Assembly (NCBI RefSeq): GCF_964199755.1
Contig: NC_133898.1
Location: forward strand, 31,437,985 to 31,501,984
Direction of reading: 5' to 3'
From: Larus michahellis
Taxonomy: Eukaryota; Chordata; Aves; Charadriiformes; Laridae
DNA: 64,000 bases
Each line of letters starts with the position of its first letter. Positions within the stretch are counted from its first letter, which is position 1. A program made the position numbers and the translations under genes. The notes beneath the pieces were generated by a model, which saw only the letters and a list, made by a program, of their open reading frames with translations, was not told where the DNA came from and did not search any database. Of this stretch, positions 48,791 through 60,617 are shown piece after piece.

Positions 48791-49514
48791 ATGAGGATTT
48801 TTATGTCAGATGTGAAAAACTTCTAAAGGACTTGTGCCAGTTACCACTGTCCCCTTTTTGACTGTAACCAATTTAAATCTTGGGCTACTGAACTTTGGAC
48901 TGGTAGTGTCATTAATTTGCAGTATCACTTTTTCAAAAAAGAAAATATTAATTGCAGGAGGGCAAGAACTGGCAAACTCACTCACTAGATGGTGACTTGA
49001 GTTGGTGGTGACCCTTGGTTGTCTGAAATCAGAAGCCCAGAAATACAAGACGACTTTTTCAATCTTGATCAATGGTGTGTGCAAACCCTGTTTATTTAAA
49101 TAACAGTGGATAGTTTAATGTTCATCATTCAAAGGGAACTTTTTATAACTTTTTTCTCTAGGTTCATGCTTGCTTTCTGACCCTACTGCTCAAATGAACT
49201 GCAGGGTTTGTTGCTCTTTACATACCAGCAGTTTAAGTTCTAAAGCCACTCTTACTGACCTGAGATCAGATAAATATTCTCCTGGGAAGTTTTAAGTTAT
49301 TTGCTGACACACAGTTGGATTAGGAAGGGTACAATTTTGTGCAAAAGCAGACAAAAGTAGAGATGTTCCTTTCCGTGAAAGATCTTTGACCCTTGGTCTT
49401 TGCCCTGAAAGGAAAGGTTGAGGAAGCATTTTTGCAGGGTGTATGAAAATGGTCTAGCAGCTTTCTTATGAAGAAGCTTAAAAAAAATCTACTTCAGCTC
49501 TATGTGAATAGAAG
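48791..49514. other. Gene-free sequence
   Basis: A 92-codon minus-strand ORF (48806-49084) has no recognisable feature; nothing else is called. Confidence 0.55.
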
Positions 49515-49588
49515 ACCCCAGAGTAAGCCTCACTGGAATTACTGGAGAAACTCTAGTGGACTTCAGCAGGCGTCAGATCAGGTCCAGG
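49515..49588. repeat. Possible relic of the palindromic sauropsid-type repeat
   Basis: GTGGACTTCAGCAGGCGTCA followed by GATCAGGTCC resembles the right half (TGACTTCAATGG...ATCAGGCCC) of the unit seen at 50227 and 40008. The left half is too diverged to align by eye. Confidence 0.3.
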
Positions 49589-49621
49589 AAGCAAAACTTT
49601 GGGACAGGGTTTAGGCTTTTT

Positions 49622-49650
49622 AAAAAAACAAAACAAAACAAAAAAAAAAC
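49622..49650. repeat. A-rich CAAAA tract
   Basis: Runs of A separated by single C residues. Similar tracts are at 47828 and 51527. Slippage-prone, no function implied. Confidence 0.85.
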
Positions 49651-50226
49651 AGCTTGCAAGTTGGCTGCAATGTCTTCCCAAGCCAACTTGGAAAATGTTG
49701 ATAGTCATGAAGGATCTCTTGCTTCTAATTCTCACAGCATGATAAAATTACAGAGGCGGTGATTGTAGAGCTAAGAAAACTAGATCTTCGTACGCTTCAG
49801 AAGGGACCTGGGTGTGGCTGGCAATGGAGGGTGCTGCACAAAATAGGTTATTTTCTTGTTGCAAAAGTGTTCTTGAGTGGACTGAAAAGAGAGCATCTCT
49901 GTAGTTTGAATTCATGTGCTTTAATATATTCCTCCTTTCTGCCTCCTCCCACTCTTTTACTTTAGTATGTTCTTGGAGAGGCTTTTTACTGATCTGAATT
50001 AAAGCAATAATATTTTATACTCGTAGGGATACTTGCCTGTTTTACATCTCTGGATGAATGTTAAAAAGCTGCATTACTGCTTTTTCTTCTTTCTTGCTGT
50101 ACATATTTGAGTGCCAGATTTATCAGTTCTAGTTCTCCCAATGCTGGAAAATGAATTTGCTTCAAATTATAGCTGTTTGAATGAGACCAGTGCACAAATG
50201 AAACCCATTACTGTGTGCCTACAATA
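49651..50226. other. Gene-free sequence
   Basis: Nothing called; two plus-strand ORFs of 68 codons show no feature. Confidence 0.55.
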
Positions 50227-50336
50227 GGGCCAAACCTCTGATCTCAGTTTCAGTTTCGTAAATGAAGAGTCGACTCTAATAACTTCAGTCAAATCACTTT
50301 GGATTTACACCAGGGGAGCAGAAATCAGAATCTGGA
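50227..50336. repeat. Degenerate 110-bp palindromic repeat copy
   Basis: The left end GGGCCAAACCTCTGATCTC and the right end ATCAGAATCTGGAC are complementary with a few mismatches and one gap. Inside, CGTAAATG mirrors GATTTACACC at matching distance from the centre, and GAGTCGACTC (50267-50276) is a perfect dyad near the middle. This is the most complete of the five or so copies of this repeat type in the window. Structure suggests an ancient MITE-like element without coding sequence. Confidence 0.5.
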
Positions 50337-53280
50337 CTTTCATGTTTAGTCTGGGAAGCATTTTGAAATTCTTGTGGATGAAAGATACTAAAAATGTATG
50401 TTATTATTATGTTATTCCTTTTCCATATCCCACTTCACATCATAGGACTGACCATATAGCCTAGGATGGTTCAACCCACACTTTTCCTAAATTTTAGCCC
50501 TTTAATTTGATGATTATAGCTTTTTCATGTCATAACTCTACAGTTAAGGTTAACCAATCATTTTGATTTTAAACCATTCTCTTCAGTAGCGTCTTGGGAA
50601 ATGTGTATGAAACCTACTCCACCATTTTTTGAACTACAATATGGAAAGTTAATCTTTTTTTCCCATTTTTAATTTATTTAGCCTTTTCTTGCCAGCAGTT
50701 TACTTGAAAACTTCTTAATGCACAGTCTGCCAACTTGGCGTGGACATCTGAGGAATAACTTTGTACACGCTAAACCTTTGTTAATAATAGTCCCGAGCAA
50801 ACTGCAAGAGGAGAAACCGCTGGCTTAATGTATATTAAATATAACAAACACCTAGTAGAATAAAAGATCTTCGGAAAGATAAAAAAAAACAATGCTGAAG
50901 TCACAGGACTTACTATTGTGCAACCACATGAAGTTATCTCTTCAGAAAAGTTTGGATGCTGAACACAGTACCTGTCTTCGGCCTTGCAGCTGCTCTGTCC
51001 AGGTCTGGCAGTCCAGGAATGTGTTTCTGAAAAAGAAAGCTTAGGAATATAATGAAAAACTGGAGTTTAAGGATTAAATGGATGAAAAGGGGAACTTAAC
51101 CATGAAGTTATGGGTCTGGAGCAGGCACACCTGAGGCCAACCCTAACTCTGTAGCTGTATGGGGAGCTGGACCCTGCTGCACGCAGGGCCTCTGACCCAG
51201 CTGCCACTGAAATCCGTGGGGAGCAGCCTGTCAGTTTAGATTAAATTTCTCTCAATTAGGCCAAGTTTGGGGAAGTTTTGAAGCACATTTTCAAGCATGA
51301 GCTTTGGTCTTTTTGACCAGAACTTGCACAGTTCTCATGCATGACATGCGCATGTTAAATTTTGTCCCAGCAGCTTGGCTTTCAATTTCTAAAAATAAGT
51401 TGACCGGCCCAAACCTTTTTGCGTGGCTCAGTTGATCTTCAAGTGAGCACCAGAATGAAATTCTGGAGCTCTTTTGAATTTTGGGTAGTTTTAGGTGACT
51501 TTCTCGTTCTTGAGTTAATGGTTTAGAAGAAAAAACAAACAAACAAAAAACCCCCACAAAATAACACTGCAGCCATTCTGATACATATTTAAATTTTCTG
51601 GAATGATGTCAAACTTTGACATCTATCTGAAATCAAACGAAGACAAGCCAGGAATATTAGCACTAACGATATTTCCAGCAGTAGATTTTGTAATATCTTC
51701 TGCTAATACAATTGTAGCAAAAAAGTTCATATCTGAATCTTCTACAGGACTTTTCCTCTTGAAGTGCTTTACAAAAAAGACGGGTGATGCTAAGCTCCTG
51801 TTAAATGAGAAATCACGGAACAGTGTGATGGAAAGGTTATCCAGCAAACTAACGACAGGAATGGCACTGGAACAGACTCTTCATGTGGCGAGTGAGCTGT
51901 TACGCCACTTGCTGGTGTACTGTCAGAGACAGCTGGGCTACCGTCTGCTCCTATACAGCCTGTTCCTCTGGCCCTACCTAAAGAGGAAGGGAGCTGTCTG
52001 CGCTCCTCTTGCGGCTCATGTCTTCTCTTGAAATGAAAGCTCACTTTCTCAATTTAAAATTCTTCTCTGAGAGAAAACTAAAACTAAAAATGTCAAACAA
52101 GGGACTGGGGCCAGAGGGAAAGTACCTGATGCAAAGAGTGTTTCAAGTGGCTAGCAGTTCGCGTGAGACTCCATGAATAACAGAAAAAATTAGATCAGAG
52201 GCCTGTAAACCATAATGGGTATCACTGGAGGCCTTAGAACATAACATACTGCATAACAGCAATCACCATTTAGATTTTGTTTGACTAGGTACTCAAGCAT
52301 ATGAGCCAAATGGCAACATGTGTAGTAGTTTTCACTGCAGATCAAGCATAACTTTTTACCTTGGAGATGTGACAAGACTAATAGAGGAATGTGTTATCTT
52401 GAAACCTCCTTAAGAAATAAGCAGCAGACGTTCAACGCCTCTGTTTACTATTATTCTGTTAAAAACCCAGTAATTTCTAGTGCATTTGGGAAACATATAC
52501 ACATTGCATATAGTCTATTTTTAAAGTAGTTGTGATGGGAAATGTCCCTGCTCACTGAGAGTGGTACAGAACAGCTTTCCCACAAGTGCGATCTATAGAA
52601 AGTCTCTCTTCTGCCACCTCTAGCCAGTCCTGACAGCATTTAAATCCACATTTATCCTTTTACACTCTTCACAGAAGAAACAACTGGTATAGTTGCATCG
52701 GTGCGTATTTCAAATAGCCTTTATTGCAAATCTTTTCCAGGCCTATCAGTTTCTTCCGGGCTTTTGCCCTGCGAAAGAGCTGTATTATGTAAACAGGAAA
52801 CATATAGCAACTTGTTAATTGCTGGTTTATTTTTCTTCTGCAGCAACATAGGCTGGTTTTCTTATTGTCACTGGAGGGATCAAATTACGGCATGGAGTTT
52901 GGATGCTGGAGAAGAATGTTAAAACAGTAAACTGGTTCAGGCTGGAGGAAGTGGGGGAAGGCTGGGTCCTGCTTTGTTGATAAAGCCCGTCAGTTTTTTT
53001 TCTTTTAAAACTTGCTTATAAATATTGGTGAAAAGGTAGTTTGGGAAACTGCCCTGAAAATCAAGGTAGCTTGGGAAAACCACTTTCTTATCACAAGGCA
53101 ATGCTTAATGCTGAGGTTTAGAGCTGTTATCATTGCCTGCGATGGCCAGCATATCTGTGAGGGCTACAGAGCAGTTGAGATATTGTTTTTTTGGCTGTGC
53201 TGGAATCGATATGCAGATGCCACCTCAGCCTTGCTTTCATCTGAGGTACACTCTTGAGGCCTTGTGGCAATAACACTAAT
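50337..53280. other. Gene-free sequence
   Basis: No gene recognised. A 142-codon plus-strand ORF at 51603-52031 is noteworthy for being AT-rich, but it overlaps minus-strand ORFs of 74 and 84 codons and shows no domain. It begins at the small dyad GATGTCAAACTTTGACATC (51605-51623). An A-rich CAAA tract lies at 51527-51559. Two similar words, GGTAGTTTGGGAAA and GGTAGCTTGGGAAA, occur near 53036 and 53064. Confidence 0.5.
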
Positions 53281-53316
53281 ACACACACACACACACACAC
53301 ACCCCCCCCCCAAAAA
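53281..53316. repeat. (AC)11 microsatellite followed by C10 and A5
   Basis: Eleven AC units (53281-53302), then C residues to 53311 and an A run. A typical length-polymorphic dinucleotide marker. Confidence 0.98.
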
Positions 53317-54879
53317 GGACTAGAGTTGGCTCTTACTTGAAGAAAAGACAGAGGAAAGGGTGCTCACTGATAATGAAAGCTGGAGGCAGCTTCCATTATC
53401 CATTTGTGGATCTCCTGTTCCCAGTTCAGAAAACTCCCCATTCAACCAGGATGAGTCCTTACATATAATCCTTTAATCTCAGACCAAGATAAGCTCTTAA
53501 ACCTATTGTGACCTTTATTTTGGGGAGTAGGTTATTGTTATAATTTCCCCTGGATTCTCACTTTGATTATTGCAAGATCCTCTACTACAAGCATAAGGCT
53601 CTCTGCATTCATTTTTTTGGTGCCGTTGTGTGAGAGGTTGTGGTTGGCTTTTAGTGGTGGATGTTGTCCCTTTCTGGCTTTGCTTTCATCAGCAGGCACT
53701 GTGAACCAACTGGAAGAAATCCTTGAGAAATATAATAATCGTGTCCTGATACACAGTTTACTTCCATGATGTGTCATATAAGATACTCCCAGAGTTTGCG
53801 TTGCAGTGGGCTGATGCATGACTGAACGTAACGTATGCCTCGAGATTCATGTCTGAGAAAATACATAATTTTGTTGCCCTGCTAATAATAGTTTTCTTAT
53901 CTGACAGGAAGCCAAACCATTACTGCTGGTATCTTTAGGAACCATCGTAACTGAACGGGAAAATAACCCCGCAGTGAGGGACGATGGGGTGTTCCTTGGA
54001 GCACATCCAGTCAGTCTCCCCATGGGGGACACCCCTCTGAGTACTTCTAAGAGGAAAATAGTGGTGTGAATGTATTCCTGGGGAAGAGAAGAGAGGGTCT
54101 GTTGTCAGTAGTGTACTGTCAGTGCCAGAATCAGGATATCACATGATATTGCGAGATATTTAGTGGCATTTGAAGGCCTGAGGAGATAGGACTGTTTCAA
54201 AGGAGCAGTGTGTTACAGAAAATAGTCATTGGATCAAAGTGAAAAATGGGAGCTAATGAGACAGAAGTGATGATACCATGAAGAGTTAACAAGTAATCCT
54301 CAGACAGTGATTTCTACTCCTTTCTGAAATTTTGTCAAATTCTCTCACTATTATAGTAAAACACTTCTGAAATGAAGAACAAGACTCCACATAAAACCAA
54401 AATAAATCATGGGCTATAATGAGGAACTCGTCAAACATTTTGAAAAGTAACAAGAAAGTAGCAGGGAATGTTTTACTAACCTGATACTTCTGGTCGGTTA
54501 CAATTATTGATATAAAAACTTCCTTGGAGGTCTATGGCTCTCTTAGGATGGCCACCTCTTATGCTGAATTGCATGTTTCCCAGGCAACAAATGCATTTTA
54601 CTTCTGTGCTTTAAGGTTTTTATTTAGGAAGAAATGAGCCTGTCAGGATGTAGGGGACCTAAAGAGGGGATGGAAGAGGAATAGTTGCAACAGGAGAATA
54701 TCAAACAACAAGCAGAAAAGAGAATAAGCTTTATTTTCACTCAGAGCTGGAACTGTGTACCTCAGTCCAAAGAGTAGCCCTGGTGAAGTTAGTGGGAAGA
54801 CCTGTGCAAGGCAAGAGCGAAGCTGGCTCCAAATCGGAGGCATTTATCTGAAAATGCCTTAAAAGTAGAAAATCTATCA
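53317..54879. other. Gene-free sequence
   Basis: No gene recognised. The 93-codon minus-strand ORF (53538-53819) overlaps a 68-codon plus-strand ORF; neither has recognisable features. Confidence 0.55.
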
Positions 54880-55150
54880 GATTTCAGTTAAAATAACAAC
54901 AATTCTTTGCAGGCCTGCCAAATGTCTGCAGGCTTCGGGTGATTTATTGTCAAATCAATGCGTGGCGAACGCCAAGGTCTGCCTTCCCTTCTTTCCACGC
55001 CAAACAGAGGAACCTTCACAAGACCTTGGCACTTGTCAGATTTAAATCCTTAGGGCAGTATTTCTCGCCTCAAGTGCAAAATTCACCACTTCCCTGTGAA
55101 AATCGGTACGGTTGAGAACTGTGCAGGCAGAGCAGAGCTCACTGCTAGCA
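54880..55150. promoter_or_regulatory. Candidate conserved non-coding element
   Basis: Low-repeat sequence with more CpG than its surroundings (around 54960-54975 and 55100-55110). It contains AATAACAACAATTC (SOX-like), GATTTATTGTCAAATCAATG and a paired CCAAGGTCTGCC / AGACCTTGGCAC dyad at about 54972 and 55021. Left edge of the densest regulatory-looking cluster in the window. Confidence 0.4.
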
Positions 55151-55259
55151 CTTATACAAGATTCATTATGGGGGTTGGGGGTTTGCGCTTGGTACAGAAA
55201 TGGCGGGGGGGGGGGGGAACTGCTAATTCTCCTCCACCCCCTTCCCCATTAAGCCTAAA
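55151..55259. repeat. G13 run and flanks
   Basis: A run of 13 G residues at 55205-55217 within a GC-rich stretch, followed by a C-rich segment. G runs of this length are unstable in replication and sequencing, so the exact count may be unreliable. Confidence 0.85.
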
Positions 55260-55690
55260 ATAGTTGTGTTAAAGCGCAATCTGGGCCTGCCTAATCTCAG
55301 CGCTGTTTTTTAGAAATAATCTTCTCTTTCCCACTCTCTCAGCTTCTTTGAAACATAATGAATTGGAATTACATGTAAATGCCAGCAATATTTCAAAGGG
55401 AGGCTGAAACACAATGTCTGGTCTCTAATTAGTTTTGCAGTGTGTGGCCTGTAAACTTGATGATAAATGAAGCAATTAGCCATCAGTGGCTTCAATTAGA
55501 TGGCAGTAAAAATGGTAACAAAATAAAGTCACCAGCGAGGAAATTTGCTCTGAAAAGTGCTGCTGTGGGTTGGCTTCAAGCTTAACAATGAATTGGGGCT
55601 AATTGGCTCGTTTGTTCATTGTTTCTCGGGGGCAGCGCAACTGCCTAATTAGTGAGCGCTTTCCAGGGCCCAAAGTAAACAGGAAGGGAA
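55260..55690. promoter_or_regulatory. Strong candidate developmental enhancer (conserved non-coding element)
   Basis: Homeodomain cores are packed here: CTAATTAG at 55425-55432, CAATTAG at 55473-55479 and 55493-55499, CTAATTGG at 55599-55606, and a second CTAATTAG at 55645-55652. SOX-type words AACAATG (55583-55589) and CATTGTTT (55617-55624) lie between. There is no simple repeat or transposon, and the only ORFs are short (61 codons minus, 76 codons plus overlapping the end). The block has the look of the deeply conserved enhancers found around vertebrate developmental transcription-factor genes. Target gene and tissue cannot be inferred from the sequence. Conservation has not been tested, and that is the main uncertainty. 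Confidence 0.55.
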
Positions 55691-56239
55691 GATGTGATGC
55701 CGCTCCTCTCTGGAGGAGAACCCTATCTCCCCACGCCAAGCAAATCGCTGTGGGGAGAGCACGTTCTTCTCTTCCTCTTCTCTTTTGGAAGAGCAGTGAG
55801 TTGGTTTTTACCCTTTTCCAGGCGGTCGCTTAAGCCTTGGATCCCAGGGCACTTCTCAGATGTTTATTGACAAAGAAAACTTCAGAAGAGCCCTCTCAGA
55901 CCCTGTTCTTGAAGCAACAATCAGAAGCCAGGCGCTGGCTTGCTGGCATCGTACTGGGATGAGAAGGAAAAGGCAGAGGGAGCCCAGCAGTGCTTTCCAG
56001 CTATGCTCCACTGTGTAGCGTGTGGCTCTGTTGGTTTTGACGCTTAAGTGGGGGACTTTCCTAGTGAGAGATTCACCAGTGTTTTCCCACTTTGACTGGT
56101 ATTTTTATTCCAGGACGCTCTCCTCTGTATAAACAGGACAACTTAATTGCTACCCAAAGTACACAATAGCAGAAAGAGCCAGGCTGCTGGTAAAAACTGT
56201 TTTCTGCCTGTGATTCTGAATACATTCCTCTGTCCCCAC
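55691..56239. other. Gene-free sequence between candidate enhancers
   Basis: Mixed composition, no repeat recognised and no ORF worth noting. It may be part of the same regulatory cluster. Confidence 0.5.
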
Positions 56240-56480
56240 CTGTGAAGTCATGCCTATCTACTGATGATTATCATTATTTTAATGGGAGATATCGGGGCCG
56301 TCTCATTTTCCATAAATGCTTTTCAAAGATGACGAAGTGAAGAAGCACAAACAAGATAAAAGGGAAGTGTGAAAACACAAGGGATTTTCAAATCAGGGTT
56401 TACGTTTTCAATTAGGAGACTTTGTTATTGAAAACAAGAAGCCAATTTGTCAGAAGCAAAGGCTAATTTGTCTTCACCTC
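56240..56480. promoter_or_regulatory. Candidate conserved non-coding element
   Basis: Contains TACTGATGATTATCATTATTTTAATGG, a CATAAATGC word, TTTTCAATTAGGAGAC and CTTTGTTATTGAAAAC, all without repeats. It follows the 55.3-kb block closely, and its right end passes into a 93-codon ORF with no domain. Confidence 0.4.
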
Positions 56481-59479
56481 CGAAGGCTGGAGAGAAACAA
56501 TACACCCTGCTCACTCCAAGCCTCTGGCTGGGGAAAATGAAAAGGCCACTTGATTCCTGTTCTCCCAATTCAGCCTCTATAGGGACTGCAGTACGTGTTT
56601 TAGAGAATGGTAATTATTCCTTTCCAATGCTCAGTGGTATCCTAAAACACATTCTAATGAAAATACAGCAACTGGAGGGGGGAAAGAAGTATTGTAGTGT
56701 CAACACTGGTTATGTGATTTGGAAGTAAACCAGTCTGGCCCTGCTGACTAATTCATTTCTGAAGGTGTTAAGCCCATCTGCTTCCAGAAATGCAATTGTC
56801 TTTCGCTACAGATTTTACCAGACTGATACCAAGATGACTTGGAGAGTCTCAATGGAAATTTCAAATTCAGTTTGACAGTAGAAAAATGTTGGTATGACAT
56901 GTTGTGATTACACTGAACTTTCTGCGTGGGGTTGTTTTTGTTTGGTTTTTTTGTCGCCTCCAGGTTGACATCTTTAGTGGCACTTCACCCATGGTGCATT
57001 CATTGCACAGCACCCTTCATGTTTTTACCTAAAGCAAACCAGAACTTTTTACCTGCCGATCTGCAGTGCTGGGTGTCCCTGCCTGCTCCTTAAGGATCCT
57101 GGCGTATGGGCTCTGCCGGAGCAGTCTGGGAGGGTCTCCTGCCCACATCAGCCAGCCTGTGGTGTGGGTCAGACCCACACCATGCTCTGCAGAGACCGGT
57201 GTCCTCTCGGGAGATAAAACCAAATGTTCTGGAAAGGCAGGACGTGCTTATGTGCACAGTGATTTCCACTTACATATCCTGAAACTCTATTGAATATCTT
57301 TAAGCTCAGGAGGTCCCTCGCTATCACTGGCGTTCCCTGGAGAAAAACCAACAACCCTACGTGCTCAGAGAACTGTGCCTATTTCTCCCTGGGCAAAATG
57401 ACAAGCTTCCAACAGTACCCTGTTTATTGATGAAAAACAACTAGCTGAAGAAGAAAAAGTAAAATTTCAGTGCCGTTCCCTGAGCAGTTGAGCCGTGGTG
57501 TTGTTCCAAAAGGATTTGTGGCCTTTCAAAGAGCAATCTACCATTTTGCTTCTCTTCAGGGAAGTGTGAACCGACGCAGTTAGCAATCCTGGCTGACATC
57601 TGAATTCTTAACAGGAGGAGTATGTTCTTGCAGAGCCGAGTGAAATAACTGAGGCTGCGTTGCATCCCCTGCTAGTTGTGGTTATTATCAGTATACATAT
57701 ATTACTAGCAAACTGCTGGGCTGGACGCTTAGCCCATAAACTAAAAATACTTTTAATGTTTTGCTCCTCTGTTCAGAGATTTGCAATTGGAAAAAAATAA
57801 GGTTGTTATTTAAAAACAGGCTGCTAAAATGAGACACATAAAATATTGCAGTATTTTTATTATATATAAAATGAAGTCTCTGCATTTGTTTTTTATTACT
57901 GACTTACACACAACAAATGAATATGCTCTGAGCCAACAATTTCTACTCTGTTACACATGTGCACTGTGTTCCTCTGCAGTGGGGTTTGACTAAGCCCTTC
58001 TACCCAGTTGAAAGAGTAGGCTGAATGATATTAGCTTAAGCAATGAGAGTCAACAGGAAATGGGGGATTTGGGATCTGAATAGTAAAATGAGTTTTGGAG
58101 CATGTCATTTGCACAATGGCAGTTCTTGGCATCCAGTGGCTTTGTGCTAAAAATGAGAGTTTATTCCTCAAAAATCTCCAATTTGGGGAATGTATAGTGG
58201 GCTTGAAAGGGCTCAGAACCTCTTGTCTGAATGACACTGTTGGGGCTGGAGGGCAGATGAAGACTTTAATCGCTTCCAGTCATCTGCTTTGTATGGTTCA
58301 ACAGGAATGAGTTAGCATTACTGTGAGCAAAGCCAGTGTGTGAGACATTTTGAATCACTGGTATGTTAAAACTGGTCAAATCTTAGAGCTATCAGTATTA
58401 AAAAAAAAAAAAAAACCAACCCAAAAAAACCACTATGATCTTAACTGTTTCATCTGCAGCAGTGACACAATACCTTGCCTACCCATTCCACAGCTCCCTG
58501 TAGAGTAGTGGCTGAATGCCAGCTAAAATTGCCTAGGAAAAAAGCCTTTTTTTAGATTCATTGCAGAAAGACAATCACAACAAAATAAAGAACAAAGTCC
58601 ACTCATCTTGAAGTAGCTTTTAGGAAGCATGCAAGGTCTGGACCTCCTTTCGCTTACTTCAATATTGGAGTGTCATATCTTTGGAAAGATTCCTGATGTA
58701 CATCAGTGGAAGCCTGTAAAGAGTAAGGTCTGATAACTTCATGCAGAGATGAATAACAGAGTAGATTAACAATCACAAATCTTGCAATATTGGAGGAGAA
58801 CAAAGCTTTTCATCGCAAAACTGTATCTGGATGCAAGCAGCAGAATAGGGGTTTGTCACATCAGAGAGTCTTCAAAAATATATAAAGCAAACAAAATTAT
58901 GATCAAAGAGAAAATTGGGAAGCTGGTTGTTTGTGTTTGTGTTTTTGTTTTGTTTTGTTTTTTTTAAAAGGCTCTGAGCATTGCCAGGGGAAGTTCCTTC
59001 CACCACCACCCCCTGCCCTAATCCATTGACTATGGTAAGACCCTAAAGGTAGGAAGCAAGTCCATGACCCTTTCCATGTTGGCCCATAGCGCAGGATTGG
59101 GCTGTGTAATACATAAACCATATGTTGTCAAGCAACAGCTTGGCTCATCCTGCATGCTAATATTAGAGTGGACTGATACCATTCCACACGATCTCCACCT
59201 ATAGCTGTGCCTTGAAGACCTGCATTAAATTGGATCTGAACCCTTCAGCCCCACTTCATGCCGGGCTTAATTCACATGTACCTTCAGTGATTACTATCTT
59301 TTCTCTTTAGCAATTGCTGTTACTACTCAGTGGGAATAAAGACTGGAAATGACTCTTCGTGCACATGTGCCCATGTCCTGTGGTCTGCTATTCTCCCCGT
59401 TAATGCAAGATGGAATGTTGAAGATTAGTCCATAGTTCTTTCCCATTATGGTCTCTTTCAGAGTGAGCTGTAAACCTGT
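56481..59479. other. Gene-free sequence
   Basis: No gene recognised. Holds the dyad at 57160-57182, A16 at 58400-58415, and a (GTTTT)n-like tract at 58927-58966. ORFs are at most 93 codons and unremarkable. Confidence 0.55.
57160..57182. repeat. 23-bp palindrome with one central base
   Basis: TGGTGTGGGTC, a central A, then GACCCACACCA: two perfect 11-bp arms. The centre GGGTCAGACCC resembles nuclear-receptor half-sites in inverted order, without the usual three-base spacer. Possible dimer binding site or chance. Confidence 0.95.
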
Positions 59480-59920
59480 TATCACTCCAGAGGGATTAGT
59501 TATTATTTTGCCTGATTATGAGATTAAAGTATGATTAAGAAGGTATAAAATGGCAGGGGGTGTAAAGTCCCTAACATGAAGAGAAACTTAATTCCAGGAT
59601 TAGACCATTACCCACCACAGGCTCTTCATCCATGGATTCACCTGCCAAATGCCTTAGTCAGATATTTATTACTTGACTCCATTTACTGTCTGGACAGGTG
59701 AAAATGGCACTCAGTTATAGCCAATGAGCATGGAAGCCAATTAATTAGCGTATGGAAGGTGAAAACTCTTTCCTGGCGGAGTACAGATGAAGAAATCTTT
59801 AGATGGGATGATGTGGTGGAAGACATGAATATTAATATTCTCCAGGGCTAGCACAATTATTATGAAGGATGTCTGTCTAAGTCCTAATATTATTTCATGA
59901 ATATAGGGTTATTTAAGACA
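59480..59920. promoter_or_regulatory. Candidate conserved non-coding element
   Basis: Contains TTAGTTATTATTTTGCC, TATGATTAAG, a CCAAT word at 59721-59725, and CCAATTAATTAGCG at 59737-59750, followed by GAATATTAATATTCTCC (a near-perfect dyad) at about 59827. There are no repeats and no ORF of note. Texture suggests an enhancer; conservation has not been tested. Confidence 0.4.
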
Positions 59921-60617
59921 GATTACTTTCCTAGGAACAAGGGCTTGCTAAAAAACTAGCTCCCTAGACAGCAAAATGTGAAACATATAGGTTTCTCTTG
60001 CCCTGTCTTTGTATAAATCTAAATGCTCCTTGGTCACACATAGCATTCTTTTCATGTCTGCTCACCTGCTTCTGCAAGTGTTGAAGCGGAAGTATCTCTG
60101 TTTGGAGTTTATGAATAAGTTGTTTATTTGTATTTATTGGTAACCTACAAACTACATTAAGACGAATGGAAAAGATTTTCCATTCTTTCAGGGTGGCTGT
60201 CCTTAAATTTGGGATACAGGAACATGCACAATCCCTTGACACAGTGTTCCAAGGGGAAGCCAAAGGTTAGCGGGGAACCCTTCAAAATAGCTACTCATAC
60301 TGGTAAGATGATCATTTGGTTCAGGTGGACCAAATATCTTCTGGAGACGATCATGGGCTAATACGTTCTCCACCTGCATCAGGATAGTGAGGAAGAGCAT
60401 AAACCCTGGTGGCTGCAAGAGAATTTGTTTATTTGTTTGTGTGTTTATTGAGCCTGTTCTGTTTTAAGCAACTAGGACAAGTTTCAATAACTTCTCTGGC
60501 AGTAGTCATGACACTGGTGCGAACAGTTTCTCAGAACTCAGAGATTTCTTGCTGCTATCCCAAACATTTCCTCTATGTGATTTGATCTTAGCACTCCAAG
60601 TGAATTAGGAAATTCCT
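59921..60617. other. Gene-free sequence
   Basis: ORFs of 99 and 71 codons on the minus strand have no recognisable feature. A TTTG/TTTA-rich tract lies at 60424-60448. Confidence 0.55.
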
